Positions 1-11,995 of a stretch of 64,000 bases of DNA are shown piece after piece. Every line of letters starts with the position of its first letter. Positions within the stretch are counted from its first letter, which is position 1. The stretch is taken from assembly GCA_029204225.1 (NCBI GenBank), contig CM055103.1, positions 43,658,604 to 43,722,603 on the forward strand, read 5' to 3'. The notes below the pieces were generated by a model. The model was not told the DNA's origin. It saw nothing but the letters and a program-made list of their open reading frames with translations, and did no database searches. The DNA comes from Diphasiastrum complanatum. Lineage: Eukaryota > Streptophyta > Lycopodiopsida > Lycopodiales > Lycopodiaceae. The position numbers and the translations under genes are program-made.

Positions 1-760
1 TCTCAACTTGATTATTGTGGGACAATCAATGACATCCTCGAAGTTGGATTTAGACAATTCAGCTTTTTCATATTTGATGTCAAATGGTTCAAAGTTATTT
101 GCAATGGTCCCAATGCAACTGTCATGAAAGATGAGAGTGGTTATTTTGCCATTGACTCTACCAAGCTTTGAACAAATCAAAGCGATGCATTTGTTTTTCC
201 TGAACAATGTGAATAGGTACATTTCTTTTATGTCTTCAAGATGTCTATGCTCTTTTGTTGTCAATCAATCGATTTTTAGTTTACTGCAAAAAATGTATAT
301 TGTGTATACTAATACCCAAGCAACTGTAACATAGCTACAAATACTAACTACGAGTCAACGTTTATGGTAACATCGATCAATTACAGGTGGTCTTTGGTGG
401 TACGTGATTCAAGTCGCTCCTCGAAGTAAAAGAATTTTTGCAAATAGAGATGTCGTGGAAGACATGGCGTTGCCAGCTGATGCACCTCATGAATAAGATT
501 GTGATGACGGATTCGATGACACATTTTCGGAGGATGATCATGTGCAAGCTTCACAAGCTAATGATGACTTGAGCGTGATGCATCATCATCGGATAGTTCG
601 ATGACACACGACACACCTTCTCGATCTCACTCGTCATCACCATCGCCATTAGCCTTTGAAGATCAACTTATTAATGATGAAGCTATAGGAGATATTTGGG
701 TAGAATTAGAGATAGACTCATTTGGTAGGCTTATACCAACGTCAACCTCGGTATACTCCT
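1..760 (+). pseudogene. C-terminal remnant of CACTA (En/Spm) TNP2-type transposase, DUF4216 region
   Basis: Frame 1 from base 1 reads through a DUF4216-like block (DYCGTINDILEVGF, then FFIFDVKWFKV), the conserved tail of plant CACTA transposases. After an apparent intron the block continues near 390 with LWWYVIQVAPRSKRIF, which matches the equivalent WWYVIQL stretch in the CACTA element at about 17660. An acidic, Ser/His-rich tail follows to about 700. The copy is dead: a stop replaces the expected residue after DSTKL (about 171), another stop follows PEQCE at about 214, and a third follows ADAPHE at about 495. The rest of the gene lies upstream of the window. Residual function is unlikely. 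Confidence 0.7.
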
Positions 761-959
761 CAAATTAGCTTCAGTATTCCGATGTATGTTCTGAGGCCCT
801 CCAGTGGATTTATAACCCTCTCTATATCCCTCTCTATAAATGTTTCAAAACCAACTTCAAATTTGGTAGGCTTATTCCAAGGCCAAACATCGGACCTGAG
901 GCTCGAGCATTCCTCTCCTCCCATGACTGATTTTAAAAGCTATCTTTTAAAGAAACGCT

Positions 960-2075
960 CAAAAAAAGCCTTGAAAATCGCCCATCCTCTTGTAGTGGGA
1001 GAAAACTATAGGAGGAGCCAAATATTTCATCACCTTGACTGATGATCGATCCAGGTATACCTGAATGAAAACACTGAAGGAAAAATTTGATGCGCTATCA
1101 GCATTCAGAGAGTATGTGAGCACCTGTAAGTAGACACTTGAGAAAGCTCCTAGAGCCATCAGGACAAACAACGAGAGTGAGTATTGCAGCAGAGAATTCA
1201 CTGCATTTTGTCAACAAGAGGGAATCAAACACCAAACCACTTGTCCTTACAATCCACATCAAAATGGGGTGAGAGAGAGGCTAAATAGGACATTGCTTAA
1301 CAGCGTGAGATCCATGATCCAATTGAGGAATATGCCTAAATCTTACTGGGCTGAGGCGATGAACACATCATTTGCACAATTGTTTGCCCATGGAGAAGTT
1401 GGGGTGGAAAACCCCAATAGAAATATGGAGCGAGAATAAGCCAGATCTCAGTTACCTGAGGATGTTTGGATCATTATGTCATGTCCTCATGCTTGAATAT
1501 GAAAAACGAAAGCTGGACCCGAGGTCAAGGAGATGAGTCTTTGTTGGATATCCAACATCCCAAAAGGGATATAGGGTATACATACTTAAATAAAAAAGGA
1601 CGGTAACTAGTCGAGATGTTGAGTTTCAGGAGGATCAGAGTTACTATGAATCCAAAAGTGTGCAAAATCGGGGGCAACAATCGTCATTTCTGCAATTGAC
1701 ATTTGCGAATTCAAGCTTGGAGGGTGATGTGGCCGAAGGAACAACAGCACTGAGGGAAGTCAAGGAATCAAAGTATTGGCCTGAATGGAAAAAGGTCATG
1801 GAGGAGGAAATTCACTCCACGGACAAAAACCATGTTTGCAATCTGGTAGAGTTGCCGAGCAACAAAAGGGCCATAGGGTGCAAGTGGATTTTCAAAATAA
1901 AGTTGAATTTTGACGGAAGTGTGGATAGTTTTAAGGCCAGGTTAGTGGCACTAGGTTGCAGCTAGATTGAGGGTGTCAATTTCTCTGAAACATACGCTTC
2001 GGTGGTAGGGATTGTGAGTATTTGAATAATGCTGGCAATAGCGACACACAATGGATGGCAAGTAGGGTAGGCAGA
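960..2075 (+). pseudogene. Ty1/copia pol remnant (integrase to start of reverse transcriptase)
   Basis: Broken frames translate to copia integrase (ITLTDDRSRYT near 1035; HQNGVRERLNRTL near 1260; YWAEAMNTSF near 1345), the post-integrase LRMFGSLCHVL and VFVGY blocks near 1460-1540, and the start of the RT domain (WPEWKKVMEEE, then GCKWIFKIKLNFDGSV near 1880). It stops abruptly after a degenerate NGWQVG block at about 2070, with no RT core, RNase H or LTR downstream. Several in-frame stops and frameshifts show it is an old fragment. Gag and protease are also missing upstream, so both ends are truncated. Confidence 0.75.
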
Positions 2076-4403
2076 TTTTTTGCTTTGGGTAAGCCTCCTC
2101 GTGGGGGGAGGATGCAACCCATAGAGCTGTGACTGGGCTGAATTCCTAGTGGGGGATTCCGTAAGGCTTTTTCACAATTGACGAAATGTATATTCGCTTT
2201 AATTAACTGTTGTGGGCAATCGAGAACATGAGTTCTTGGATTTTTTGACCAAGGTGTCAGAATCGGACACGGCTAAAAATGGCCCAGAAGCCTACGATGG
2301 AAACTGAAATGGAACGAAAAAGTTGTTTCTTGATATGATTGAAGCCGTGGGCATACCAACACTATTTGTTGTTAAGAACAAGAAAAAGCCGGTTCATTCT
2401 TCCCCATTTTTTAATCTGTCACTCAAGGCATGTATACTTTGATCCTTTTAGTGAGCGTAAAGATTGTGAAGAGAGGCAAAAGAATGTATGATTTGTAGTT
2501 GTTTTATGAAGTTGGCATTTGTTTTTGATTCCCAAGAATTTCATATACTTGTATTATTTTGACACTTTGATCAGGAAGTGGAGGGCCTTCATGGACGAAG
2601 AACCTATGGTATGGGACGCAGGCAATTCCCAAATGAAGATATGAAACTAACTAGATCAGTTGACCATAGTATGGCCATAAGTCTTAGTGATGCCAAATAC
2701 TATCGGTCATAAAACGGGTGTTTTGTCAGAAATTTGAGATATTGGTCATGACCCCTTTTTGGATATCTCAAATTTACAAAATCGGAAATCCGGCAAGCTA
2801 TTTCTTTATAAAAGAATATATTGCTAGCATGAATTAACCCGCTTTTTTGTGATTCCTTGGAAGGTAATTCTGATTACCCGCTTACCATGGACGATTTTAC
2901 AGAAATGGTTAATGAAACCATTTTCTAAATTTGTTTTCTCTACTTGAATCTTCAAGTAATCCTTTTCTGATTTACGGGTCAATTCTCAAGCTTGGTAATA
3001 TCGAAGATATATTGTTAAAGTCATTGTGTTGGGACATCATTGGTATTTACTTAGAATGATGCAACACTTCTTTTGGCTTTCAAGATTTTCTTAAATCTCT
3101 TCTTAGACTCTTCTCCTAGGCAAATCTCGATTGATCTGCACCCCTTAGAAACTCGGGTCGTTTCTTGTTAAAAAGGGGGAGAAGTAGGAAGAGAAGAGAA
3201 TTATCAAGGAGAAGCATTTGTCAGAGAATCCAGGAGGAATCGGACCTGTTTTAGGAATCAGAAACGATAGGATATTCAGATACTACAAAAATCCTTTAAG
3301 GATTATAGTAGATATCTAGTTTAAAGATTTAAGAGAGGGAAATTTAGAAAGCACTCTTGTGGTAGATAAGTGGCTGATTACAAATCTGATTGATTTGTGT
3401 CAGAACTAGAAAAATCTATTGCAAGATGGGGGTTTGTTGAAATCTGTTCCTTGCTAGCAATAGTCAACTTGATCCATGGGTTGATGCAAGGGAGGAAATT
3501 CATGCTAGCAATATATTCTTTTGAGTTAATCTTCGATTGAGATTTTGAGGTGAAATAGCACTCTTTGAGAAATATTCTCTCTTAGAGGATAACCAAGTTA
3601 CAGGATTCCCGGTTATGAAAGTGTTGTGTACAGATCAGGAGTTATCTGTAGAGATATGCTATGTAGTGAATCTTTGTGGGATAATTAAAACCTTTTGTAC
3701 AAACTTTTAATCCTTTGGATCTACAAAGTATTCCATGAACTAAGTTTATTTGCATGCATAAACTAGTTGTTGGTACATAGGCATATTGATGAGAATTGTG
3801 TTCAAGACAATTTCTCGCTGGGTTATAGTAATTTCTCATTGAGAATTGCTTATTGACCTAGAATTGATTTAGAATTAGATTAAATGCAGTGTTTTGGTAC
3901 CACACCGAGACATTTAAACATTTTCTTAATCCAATACAGCTAACCGCATTACTTCGGAGTTAGTTGTGGAAAACCAACAATATAATCTTACTTATGGATA
4001 TCGTTGTTGAAATGTATTGCTTATAAGTCACAACATTTATGAGTCGTTTTGGATTCATTTACAAATGGGTGTGCATAGAATACACGAAAACTTTTGGCAC
4101 TTATCTTTTCCCATTCAGAAAGGATGGAATGCTATTTTGGAAGACTCGGGAGAGTTGGATAATTGTTTGCCAAAAGTTAGAACTTCATGTAATGAGGTTC
4201 TAGTAAATCTTAAGTTATTTTAGATTAGAACTTTAGACTGTCGATAACTCAATTGTCATTAAGAGAGAGATATTGTGCTGTGGAAATCAATTCTCTGATA
4301 CCGAAACAAATTGATTCAAACTGAAGAATAATTTGATATCACAAAAGATATCAAGTATAAGAGCTTACGCTCTGATATACTATTAGGCCTTGAAAAATCA
4401 ATA
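2076..4403. other. Stretch without a recognisable gene
   Basis: No ORF here shows recognisable domains. A purine tract (aaaaagggggagaag) near 3172-3186 resembles the polypurine-like run near the 3' end of plant copia elements. Three imperfect tRNA-Met primer-site complements lie at 4293-4303, 4370-4378 and 4404-4414. I read the 3' part of this stretch as the decayed interior of the minus-strand LTR element whose LTR starts at 4415. A perfect 26-bp inverted repeat inside it is listed separately. Confidence 0.4.
2810..3522. repeat. Perfect 26-bp inverted repeat, arms 2810-2835 and 3497-3522
   Basis: The left arm (2810-2835, containing ATATTGCTAGCATGAATT) is the exact reverse complement of 3497-3522 (AATTCATGCTAGCAATAT at its start). 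The spacer is about 660 bp with no coding signal. Similarity does not obviously extend outside the arms. Confidence 0.6.
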
Positions 4404-4414
4404 CTCTGATACCA
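4404..4414 (-). promoter_or_regulatory. Retroelement primer binding site (tRNA-iMet)
   Basis: Read on the minus strand this is TGGTATCAGAG, the plant initiator-Met tRNA primer site. It directly follows an LTR end (CCAGCA) at 4415-4420. It sets the orientation of the LTR above it as minus. Confidence 0.7.
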
Positions 4415-6600
4415 TGCTGGAAAGAGGTCTGTAGAAGATAGGTCGAGATTCGAAAAGAATTCGAACAAATAAAATTCGAATGAAAAGAATTCGAACGACA
4501 AGAAAAAAAAACCTTATCGTGCACAGCGAAATAAACTATCTTCCTCTTTCTTCATGCATGACCACGCCTATTAATTTCGAACAAAACAATAGTGATAGAA
4601 ATCACATTCGATCTTATAGTAACTAGCTTTGAGATCATCAATACTACAGTGATTACGTAGCCAAACAATAATGCATTGAATTATCAGACAAATAATTAGT
4701 CGCAAAAAACTATAGAAATGCATACATTCTGAGACAAACTTGAATGCAATAAAAGATAGTATTGATTCAGTATGAAAGCGAAACAAAAGTAAATGAGTAC
4801 AACTTGTTGCGGATCAAAGCCACATACTCTAAGCTATCTCTGAGTGGCTAAAATGAGAGTCTGAATTAAGCACAATGCTGATAAGTAGTAAGCGCAATAA
4901 CAATCTCTAAACAACTCTAAGAAGTGAGCTAGAATGCTCAGGAGTGTTCAAGCTCGCAGGCTTGAGAGAGAGAGAGAGAGCTAACTATTCAATGTTTGCT
5001 GATCTATTGATCACAACTTCAATGCTTAAAATGTAGGAAAATGAGCAGCGATTTATACTAAGCTACGGCAACATCCAATAGTAGGACGACTAATTACGTC
5101 GTCAATCATAATGGATAGTAAGCTGGCATCCATCCAGTTGAATCTTCCCGAAAATTCAGTAGCTTCAATTAAGGCAAACAATAAATTTTCTTTGCCTTGA
5201 CAAGGTATTTGTCAAACCATGCCCGAACGTTTATAAGTCGGATCCACCTGTGAGTGATTCCCGAGAACGGATGGAGATGGTAGCAACGATGGAAATGTGG
5301 TCTCGATGGGTGGATGGAGATGGTTGCGAAGTGATGCGATGGGAGGGTAGGTGTTGCGATGGTATGCAATTGGTGTAATGGAGTGTTGTTAGTTGTGGTG
5401 GTGAGGAACTGCTTCTGTCTAGAATGGATAGAATTGCATCGGTTGAGATGTGAAGCAGATCTCGTCAGTGGAGATCTGAGCGACTTCCTTCGGTTGAGAT
5501 CTAACTGATGGGCGTCGGTCGAGATTCCAAAGAAGCGCATCGGTTGAGATTTAAGAAAAGCGCTTCGATTGAGATTTGATGCAATACCGTCGGTTGAGAT
5601 GTGAGAGTAGGTCATTGGTTGAGATTTGACTGAAGGGTCGTCGGTCTAGATGGTCATCGATTGAGAGCTAATGTAGGACCGTCGGTCCAGATGGTCGTCG
5701 GTTGAGATCTAACATAGGACCGTTGGTCGAGATGGTTGTCGGTTGAGATCTAACGTAGGGCCGTCGGTCCAGATGGTCGTCGGTTGAGATCTAATGTAGG
5801 ACCGTCGGTTGAGATGGTCATCGATTGAGATCTAACGTAGGGCCATCGGTTGAGATCTAACGTAGGACCGTCGATCGAGATGGTCGTTGATTGAGATCTA
5901 ACGTAGGGCCGTCGGTCCAGATGGTTGTCGGTTGAGATCTAACATAGGACCGTCGGTCGAGATGGTCGTCGGTTGAGATCTAACGTAGGGCCGTCGGTCG
6001 AGATGGTCGTCAGTTGAGATCTAACGTAGGACCGTCGGTCCAGATGGTCGTCAGTTGAGATCTAACGTAGGGCCGTCGGTCCAGATGGTCGTCGGTTGAG
6101 ATCTAACGTAGGGCCGTCGGTCCAGATGGTCGTCGGTTGAGATCTAACGTAGGGCCGTCGGTCCAGATGGTCGTCGATTGAGATCTAACGTAGGGCCGTC
6201 GGTCCAGATGGTCGTCGATTGAGATCTAACGTAGGACCGTCGGTCCAGATGGTCATCGGTTGAGATCTAACGTAGGGCCGTCGGTCCAGATGGTCGTTGG
6301 TTGAGATCTAACGTAGGGCCGTTGGTCTAGATGGTCGTCGATTGAGATTTGAGCGAAAACCGTCGGTCGAGATTTCAATAGATTGCGTCGGTCAAGATGT
6401 AACGGATGACCGTCGGTTGAGATCTGAGAGAGAGTGTGTCGGTTGAGATGCGATAGAATACGTCGGTTGAGATTGGACACGAGCTCTATGGTTGAGATTT
6501 CAACACAGGGGGGGCTCCGGTTGAGATGTGATTGTGAGGGGACGGGCGGAGCATGGACAAGGTTGCGGGTTTCTAATGTAGAAGGTGTTGAAGTTCAATG
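4415..6600 (-). mobile_element. Minus-strand LTR (5' LTR) with U3 minisatellite; start not resolved
   Basis: The low-coordinate end is fixed by the CA terminus abutting the primer site at 4404-4414. A TATA-like motif (TATAAAT on the minus strand) sits at about 5052-5058, the expected place for a U3/R boundary. A large tandem-repeat block lies upstream of it at about 5440-6535. The high-coordinate end is not seen, so the limit of 6600 is an estimate. The layout (terminus, TATA, then tandem repeats in U3) resembles the 1.4-kb LTRs at 47555-48999 and 56700-58089, whose U3 repeats share a CGGTTGA core. Confidence 0.45.
5441..6535. repeat. Minisatellite with 25-bp and derived 41-bp units
   Basis: From 5621 to 6343 the sequence repeats with a 41-bp period: about 17 long units and one 25-bp unit. 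Each long unit is a 25-bp segment (starting GAGATCTAACG, ending CGTCGGTC) plus a 16-bp segment (CAGATGGTCGTCGGTT). The flanks, about 5441-5620 and 6344-6535, hold diverged pure 25-bp units that all start with GAGAT and mostly end CGGTT. The 41-bp unit therefore looks like a 25-bp unit plus a partial copy, later amplified in the middle of the array. Neither period is a multiple of three, so the minus-strand ORFs across it are not genuine. Confidence 0.9.
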
Positions 6601-6984
6601 GGCAACGGTGCCAAATGATTGATCAATAAAACACAATAGAATCCAAAACACAATAGAATCCACGTGCACCATTATACTCTTGTTGTTGGGCTTTTGAACA
6701 TTGGCTGCAATAGGACATAGAGAGTTGTTATTCAAAGTTTAACTTAGTTGAAGTTGAGACTTCATTCACCTACCTTCCTTGGATAAAATGGGATGTTTAC
6801 AATACTTTCGAGCCTTGTTTGACAATGTGGGCCCAAAAACTATTGTATTTTTTTTTCGGGGTTTTCGACGTTCCAAAATCCTATTGCTATTGCTACATCC
6901 ATTGCTACATCCTATTGCTATTGCTACATCCATTGTGGTCTATCATTCTTATGTGATGCCAAATCTATGATTCAATTCGTAACA
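6601..6984 (+). mobile_element. Probable copia LTR end plus primer site
   Basis: The sequence ending AATTCGTAACA at 6984 is followed at 6985-6996 by TGGTATTAGAGC, a one-mismatch tRNA-Met primer site. Inside are short tandem copies of CTATTGCTATTGCTACATCC at about 6880-6940. The 5' limit of the LTR is not resolved. The same ATTCGTAAC terminus and a similar primer site recur at 63330-63350, so the two probably belong to one family. Confidence 0.45.
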
Positions 6985-7496
6985 TGGTATTAGAGCACTT
7001 TTTAGGGCATGTGAGGATTATCTTTCTTGGGACTTGCTAGTTTACTTTTGGCGCTTTTCACCAATAATTTGTGATTAGTGATTGTTTATAATTGGTCTAC
7101 CAAGTAGCATGGTCTTCAAGGTTTTTGATTAGTACAATGACCAAGGTTTTCATTTGGTCAAATTTATTTCTATCACAACTAAAGACAAAGGCAAGGAAAG
7201 CAATTTTTAGCATTGTGATATAAGGAAAGCCCTTTTTAGCATTAGACATGTCACATGTTGCACACCATAGCAATATTCATGATATTGAATTTATTTTCTC
7301 TAGCCTCTATAGTCATATGCAAGTTGGTCCTTATGCACTTTATCGATATCATCTTAAAAAAAATTTCATGATATGGGACTTGTGCACTAGAGTTGGCCCA
7401 ATCCACAAGGACTTAGGTCAAAGTAGTAGAATTGGTAGATCATGTGCTGAAAATCCTCTTTCGTTTGTGTGGATTACCTTGGGTGATAGTGGGTGA

Positions 7497-8700
7497 TTGG
7501 GATCCCAAGATGCCATCTTCAACTTGTTGGAGACAAGATTGGCCATAAGCAGCAGGGGAGCTTGGGAATTGGCATCTCAGGTGGATGATGGTGCTAGATG
7601 GTCCATAGATTTGGGTATCACTAGGCACATGACTAGGAAGCATGATTGGTTTGAGAACTTTGCACCAATCCATGATGGGGAGAAAGTCGTGTAGGCCAAT
7701 GGGCAAGAGGCTAGTACAATTTCTAGATGGTTGGATAAAGAACATTTCTAATGTGCTTTATGTATTTGGACTCACTAAGAGCTTGTTTTCTATTGGTCAT
7801 GGTAAATCAACGACTAAAGATTGAATTTATCAAAGATTATTGCTTGATGAAGGGTATGGAACATGATTATAAAGTGGTAGCAACAGGATATCGTGATACC
7901 AATTGCGAACTTTACAAGTTGGATGAGGCCAAAACTTGGAGAATATGGTTTAGTTTCATCAATAGCATCTCAATCTGAATTGTGCATTGTAGAATGGGCC
8001 ATTTAAATTATGGAAGCTTGCAGTTGATGGCCAAGCTGAAGATGGTGAGTGGGTTACCCACAATACAGGATGAACAAAATTCCATTTGTGAAGGATGTGT
8101 GATGGGAAAGCACCCTAGAGAGAAATTCAAGAAGGGGAGAGCCGCTAGAGGAAAAAAGCCACTTGAGCAAATACGTAGTGAATTGTGCAGCCCAATGAAG
8201 ACCATGTTGTTGGGGGGAGCCTACTATTTCATGACATGCATAGATGACTACTCTAGGAGGACATGGATCTATTTTTTGAAGAACAAATCAGATGCATTGA
8301 CTTGCTTCAAAGAATTCAAAGCTTTGGTGGAGAACCAGATGGATGCACACACTAAGGTGCTAAGGTTAGACGGAGGGGGTGAATACAAACCATGTGATTT
8401 TGAAGCATTTTGCAAGGAGCATAGAATCAAGAGGCAATTCACTCAAGCGCACATGCCACATAGAAATGGGATAGCTAAGAGGAAAAACCACACCATTGTG
8501 GAGAGTGCATGATCAAGTATGAAGCAAATGGGCTTACCAAACTTCTATTGGTAAGAGGCGTGTAATGCGACAACCTTCTTGCAAAATAGGAGTCCCACTA
8601 TCGTGGTTCCTAATGTGACTCCTGAAGAGGCACTCATGGGAATGAAGCCAAAGATTGACAAGTTTTGTATTTTTGGGAGCAATCATTATAAATTTTTTAA
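7497..8700 (+). pseudogene. Ty1/copia remnant: protease, GAG-pre-integrase, integrase core
   Basis: Protease-region homology (RWSIDLGITRHMT, in place of the usual DSGAT motif) lies near 7600, with the NVLYVFGLTKSLFSIG block near 7750. A cleaner ORF at 7982-8512 carries a GAG-pre-integrase motif (HCRMGHLNYGSL), a zinc-binding CEGCVMGKHPR, and an integrase core (YYFMTCIDDYSRRTW; LRLDGGGEYK). The usual catalytic DSGGEF-type motif is altered to DGGGEYK. The frame breaks at 8512 and homology fades at about 8690 after the MGMKPKIDKFCIFG block. RT and RNase H are absent. The element is defective. Confidence 0.75.
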
Positions 8701-9500
8701 CACATACCATAATTTCTTATTATAGCAAAATAAATAGATAACATAATACATGCATTCATGCATTAGAGAAAATGAATCCAGTGATTTGCTATGCTCAATC
8801 TTGAACCAAACAAGGACATTGAAATTTAAAGGATTTTAAATCCATTGGAATCTAACATTTGTTAAAAGTCCCATCAATGCTTTTTATGACACTGATATCT
8901 AACGTGGACATCAAAATTCAATGGATGATTAATCTCTCAAATTTCAAAGTTCACTTCAATCATATGTGTGCATAATCTGATGACACATATTCATCAAACT
9001 CAAACACATCTTAAATCCATTGAAGTTTGACTTCTACTTTGAAGTCTCGTCGCCATCAATTTCTATGGGTTGCCAAAGATTTGATTTGGAGCCTATGTTC
9101 ACGGACCTTAGCAAATTTCAATGCATCCCTACTTCGACGAGATTATGAAGCTTGGTTAAATTTGTTTTTATGCCACATCAAAATTGATGCAATATCTTAT
9201 TGTGGATAAATGTCTAAGCTCATTGGCTTCATTTATCAAATGTCCTCCAATTTTCTTAAATTATGGGCCTCATTTCTTCTCTCATAACAATGTCCTGTAA
9301 TTATCTTTCTATTGAAATAAATTCTTTTTTGAAATTGCACATGGAGTAGTTTGTCACACCTTCCAACTTGCTTGCCTCATTCAAAACATTGTCACTCATT
9401 GCAGCCATTTTGAAGAAAATTGCATAAATTGGCTCTCAAACATAGCTCTTGTCAACAATTTAGGACTAAATAGAGACTTGCCCTTATTTTATCAATTAAT
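8701..9500. other. AT-rich stretch without a recognisable gene
   Basis: No supported ORF, repeat array or RNA gene is visible between the copia remnant and the LTR that starts at 9501. Confidence 0.5.
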
Positions 9501-10207
9501 TGTTGGATTTTGATGCTCAGTCACAAATCCATTCAATAATGAGCATCCTAAAAAATTTGTCGAAGTTCGACTTCATCGACTTTGAAGTCATCGACTTTGA
9601 CTTCTCTCATGTAGATATATACATATGTCCAAACTCGACATCGACGTACAGACTTGCTCAACATCAACGTTTTTACTAACTCCAACAAATCTGACTTTAT
9701 CGACTTTTCACCAACCATCAACTAACTGACTTTTATCGACTTTTTTTCATAAGGGAAAAATTTATTCAAATAAACTGCCAGAAGTGGCAGTTGACCAGCT
9801 AGTGTACATACATTTATTGTTACAAGGCAGTTGTAATAAATAGCAGATAGCATTTAATGCTAAAAGATATTTTAAACAAGCAGATATTTAGCAAGTAGAT
9901 ATTTATTAAAATAGATATTTATAAATCAACTGAGAACACACTTAGGAGTATGCAAATCACTAATCAGTCTTCTCAATCAGATTTCTTCCTGTTGCTAGCA
10001 TTATCACGCTCAACTATCAAGCTGAAGTTACAAGCAATCATACTCATTGTTTATACCAATCAGAACAATTTTTGTCTCACTACTGTATTGTTCATTTGTG
10101 CCTATCTCAATCATTCATCTTGAATATTTTGTTGCTAACTGTGGCGCTTCCGATCCTACACCGCCCACTCTCGCTCACGCTTCCATTGCCAGTCATACTC
10201 TCTAACA
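9501..10207 (+). mobile_element. Copia 5' LTR (707 bp)
   Basis: It starts TGTTGGATTTTG and ends ACTCTCTAACA, directly before a primer site. The start matches 11224 onward (TGTTGGATTTGG). Its second half matches 20467-20896, which is the same LTR split by the CACTA element. Repeated TTCGACTTCATCGACTT words lie near 9560. It provides an intact comparison sequence for the CACTA insertion site at about 9770. Confidence 0.85.
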
Positions 10208-10434
10208 TGGTATCAAAGCTCATTTATGATAACCTACCGATTTTTGACATGGTATGAGAGCTCATTTCTGATAACCTACCAAGTTTTGACGTGGTATCAG
10301 AGCGGACAATTCAGTAATTTGCATTTCTACTATGGATTACTAGTCTTGTTTCTATCAAGACATTGTTTTAACAAGCACATAACCAACAATATTTCGATTT
10401 TGTTGTTTCTACCAACAATCTCACTCAAAATAGA
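10208..10434 (+). promoter_or_regulatory. Triplicated tRNA-Met primer-site block and leader
   Basis: Three primer-like words follow the LTR: TGGTATCAAAGC at 10208, TGGTATGAGAGC at about 10251, and TGGTATCAGAGC at about 10293. They are separated by near-identical 43-bp spacers containing ATAACCTACC. Two further copies follow the second LTR at 20897-20985. Only the third copy is a perfect match to the plant consensus. Confidence 0.7.
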
Positions 10435-10995
10435 ATGGATCTGTCTTCTAGTTCATCTCTGATTAACAAACTCGATGAAGATAACTACCATCTTTGGAAG
10501 TTCAAGATGAAGGTCATACTACTAGCCAAAGAACTATGGGACATTGTTGATGGCACAGACTTCAAACCAGAAGGTGATGTAGCCATCATCACCAAATGGA
10601 AACTGAGAGATGGCAAGGCATTTGCCATGATTACTCTCAATATGAAGGATACCCAAATCAGCCATATACGTGTTGTTCAGATTGCTAAGGATGCATGGGA
10701 CATCCTAGCAACTCTCTACAATATCAGGGACGTCACCTCCAAACTCCATTTGAGGAAGAAATTTTTCACCCTGAGAATGTCTGACACAAATAGTGTTTCG
10801 AGTCATCTCAACACTTTTGAAAAGCTTATGGAGCAGATGACTGCAACTAGCTTAGTCATAGAAGATTCTAATGTTGTTATCATTAGAGGAGTTCTAAATC
10901 CAAAAAAGACCCTTTGTAAAGATTCTTTTTATAGTTTTTCTCAATTTTTTCTTACACATGGACCAATCAAAACACTCAATTTGAAATCTACGTAA
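10435..10995 (+). pseudogene. Copia gag fragment (UBN2/retrotran_gag type)
   Basis: The ORF encodes a typical copia gag N-terminus: LDEDNYHLWKFKMKVIL, then LWDIVDGTDFKP, AKDAWDILATLYN and LHLRKKFFTLRMSD. It covers roughly the first 160 residues of gag. After VVIIRGVLNP it runs into unrelated sequence, so the zinc knuckle and all of pol are missing. The internal region resumes only at about 11110 with the very end of RNase H, so nearly all of gag-pol has been deleted. Confidence 0.8.
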
Positions 10996-11104
10996 CGTAA
11001 CTTTTTGAGTCCACATTTTGATTCCACACTAAAAATGGCATAACTTTTTAGTGGTAAGTCTGAGAAAAAGTGCAAAGCAAGGAAGTGTCATTATTTTACT
11101 GTAG

Positions 11105-11223
11105 AACAGATCTAATGGCAGTAGATTACTTCACAAAGGCTTTATCAAAGGAGCACCATCTCAGATTTAATGACATGTTAAATTTGAAGATAAAAAATTG
11201 TTAGGATCCACATTAAGGGGGAG
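11105..11223 (+). pseudogene. Copia pol 3' end and polypurine tract
   Basis: A short stretch translates to AVDYFTKALSKEHH and FNDMLNLKIKNC, the canonical end of copia RNase H. It is followed by a purine tract (ATTAAGGGGGAG) at about 11212-11223 and then the second LTR. Together with the gag fragment it shows a large internal deletion. Confidence 0.75.
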
Positions 11224-11499
11224 TGTTGGATTTGGTTGCTCAACCTCAAATCCATTCAATAATGAGCATCCTGAAAAATCTGTTGAAGTTCGACTTCATC
11301 GACTTCAAAGTCATCGAAGTCATCAACTTTATCGACTTCGACTTCTCTCATGTAGATATATACATATGTCCAAACTCGACATTGACTTCCTCGACATCGA
11401 CGTTTTTACTAACTCCATCAAATCTAACTTTGTCGACTTTTCACCAACCATCAACTAACCGACTTTTTTTCATCAGGGAAAAATCGATCCAAATAAATT

Positions 11500-11995
11500 C
11501 ACCCACCGCGATTTGCGCCGTGTTTTGCGACGTGAATCGTGAGCTTAATTTTTTTGTAATTCGTCACGGACGTCGAAAAAACATGTCGCTATAAGGTCAT
11601 TGGAATCCAACGACTTTAAAACATGTCGCAATCCGACAATCACAACCTGTCGGATTCCACAACCCAAAATCCCAATGATTGAAAGACGTTTCGACGTGGA
11701 CGTCGCAATGCGACGTCCAAAGACATCGCAAAAGGTCCGACATGGACGTTGCATTGCAACGTCCATAAATTCTGTTGGATTTCGACGTCTGTAAATACAG
11801 AATGATGCAAAAATTTGTCCGACGGATGTCCAACGCCCATCCAACGTATAGTTGGATGTCGGATTCCGACATCCCAAATAGACGTCGGATCCTGACGTCT
11901 GTTAACAAAGTGATAAAAAAAAAAAGGTCCGACGTGTGTCCGACGTCTATCTGACGCGTTTGGATGTCGGATTCCGACGTCCCAAATTAGGTAAA
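11500..11995. repeat. Left subterminal repeats of the CACTA element
   Basis: Repeated near-palindromic words built on GTCGGATTCCGAC (for example at about 11853 and 11963), with GTCCGACGTG and GACGTC variants, fill the left end. The right end at 20090-20463 carries the same words. In En/Spm elements such subterminal repeats bind the TNPA-type protein. That role is inferred here. Confidence 0.7.

Noticed and set aside
2080-2330. Possible organellar insertion
   Set aside because: The style of sequence is suggestive, but I could not match it to a specific plastid or mitochondrial gene.
5441-6535. Regular repeat array considered as a CRISPR array
   Set aside because: There are no unique spacers: the 41-bp units are contiguous and nearly identical, in a plant nuclear context.
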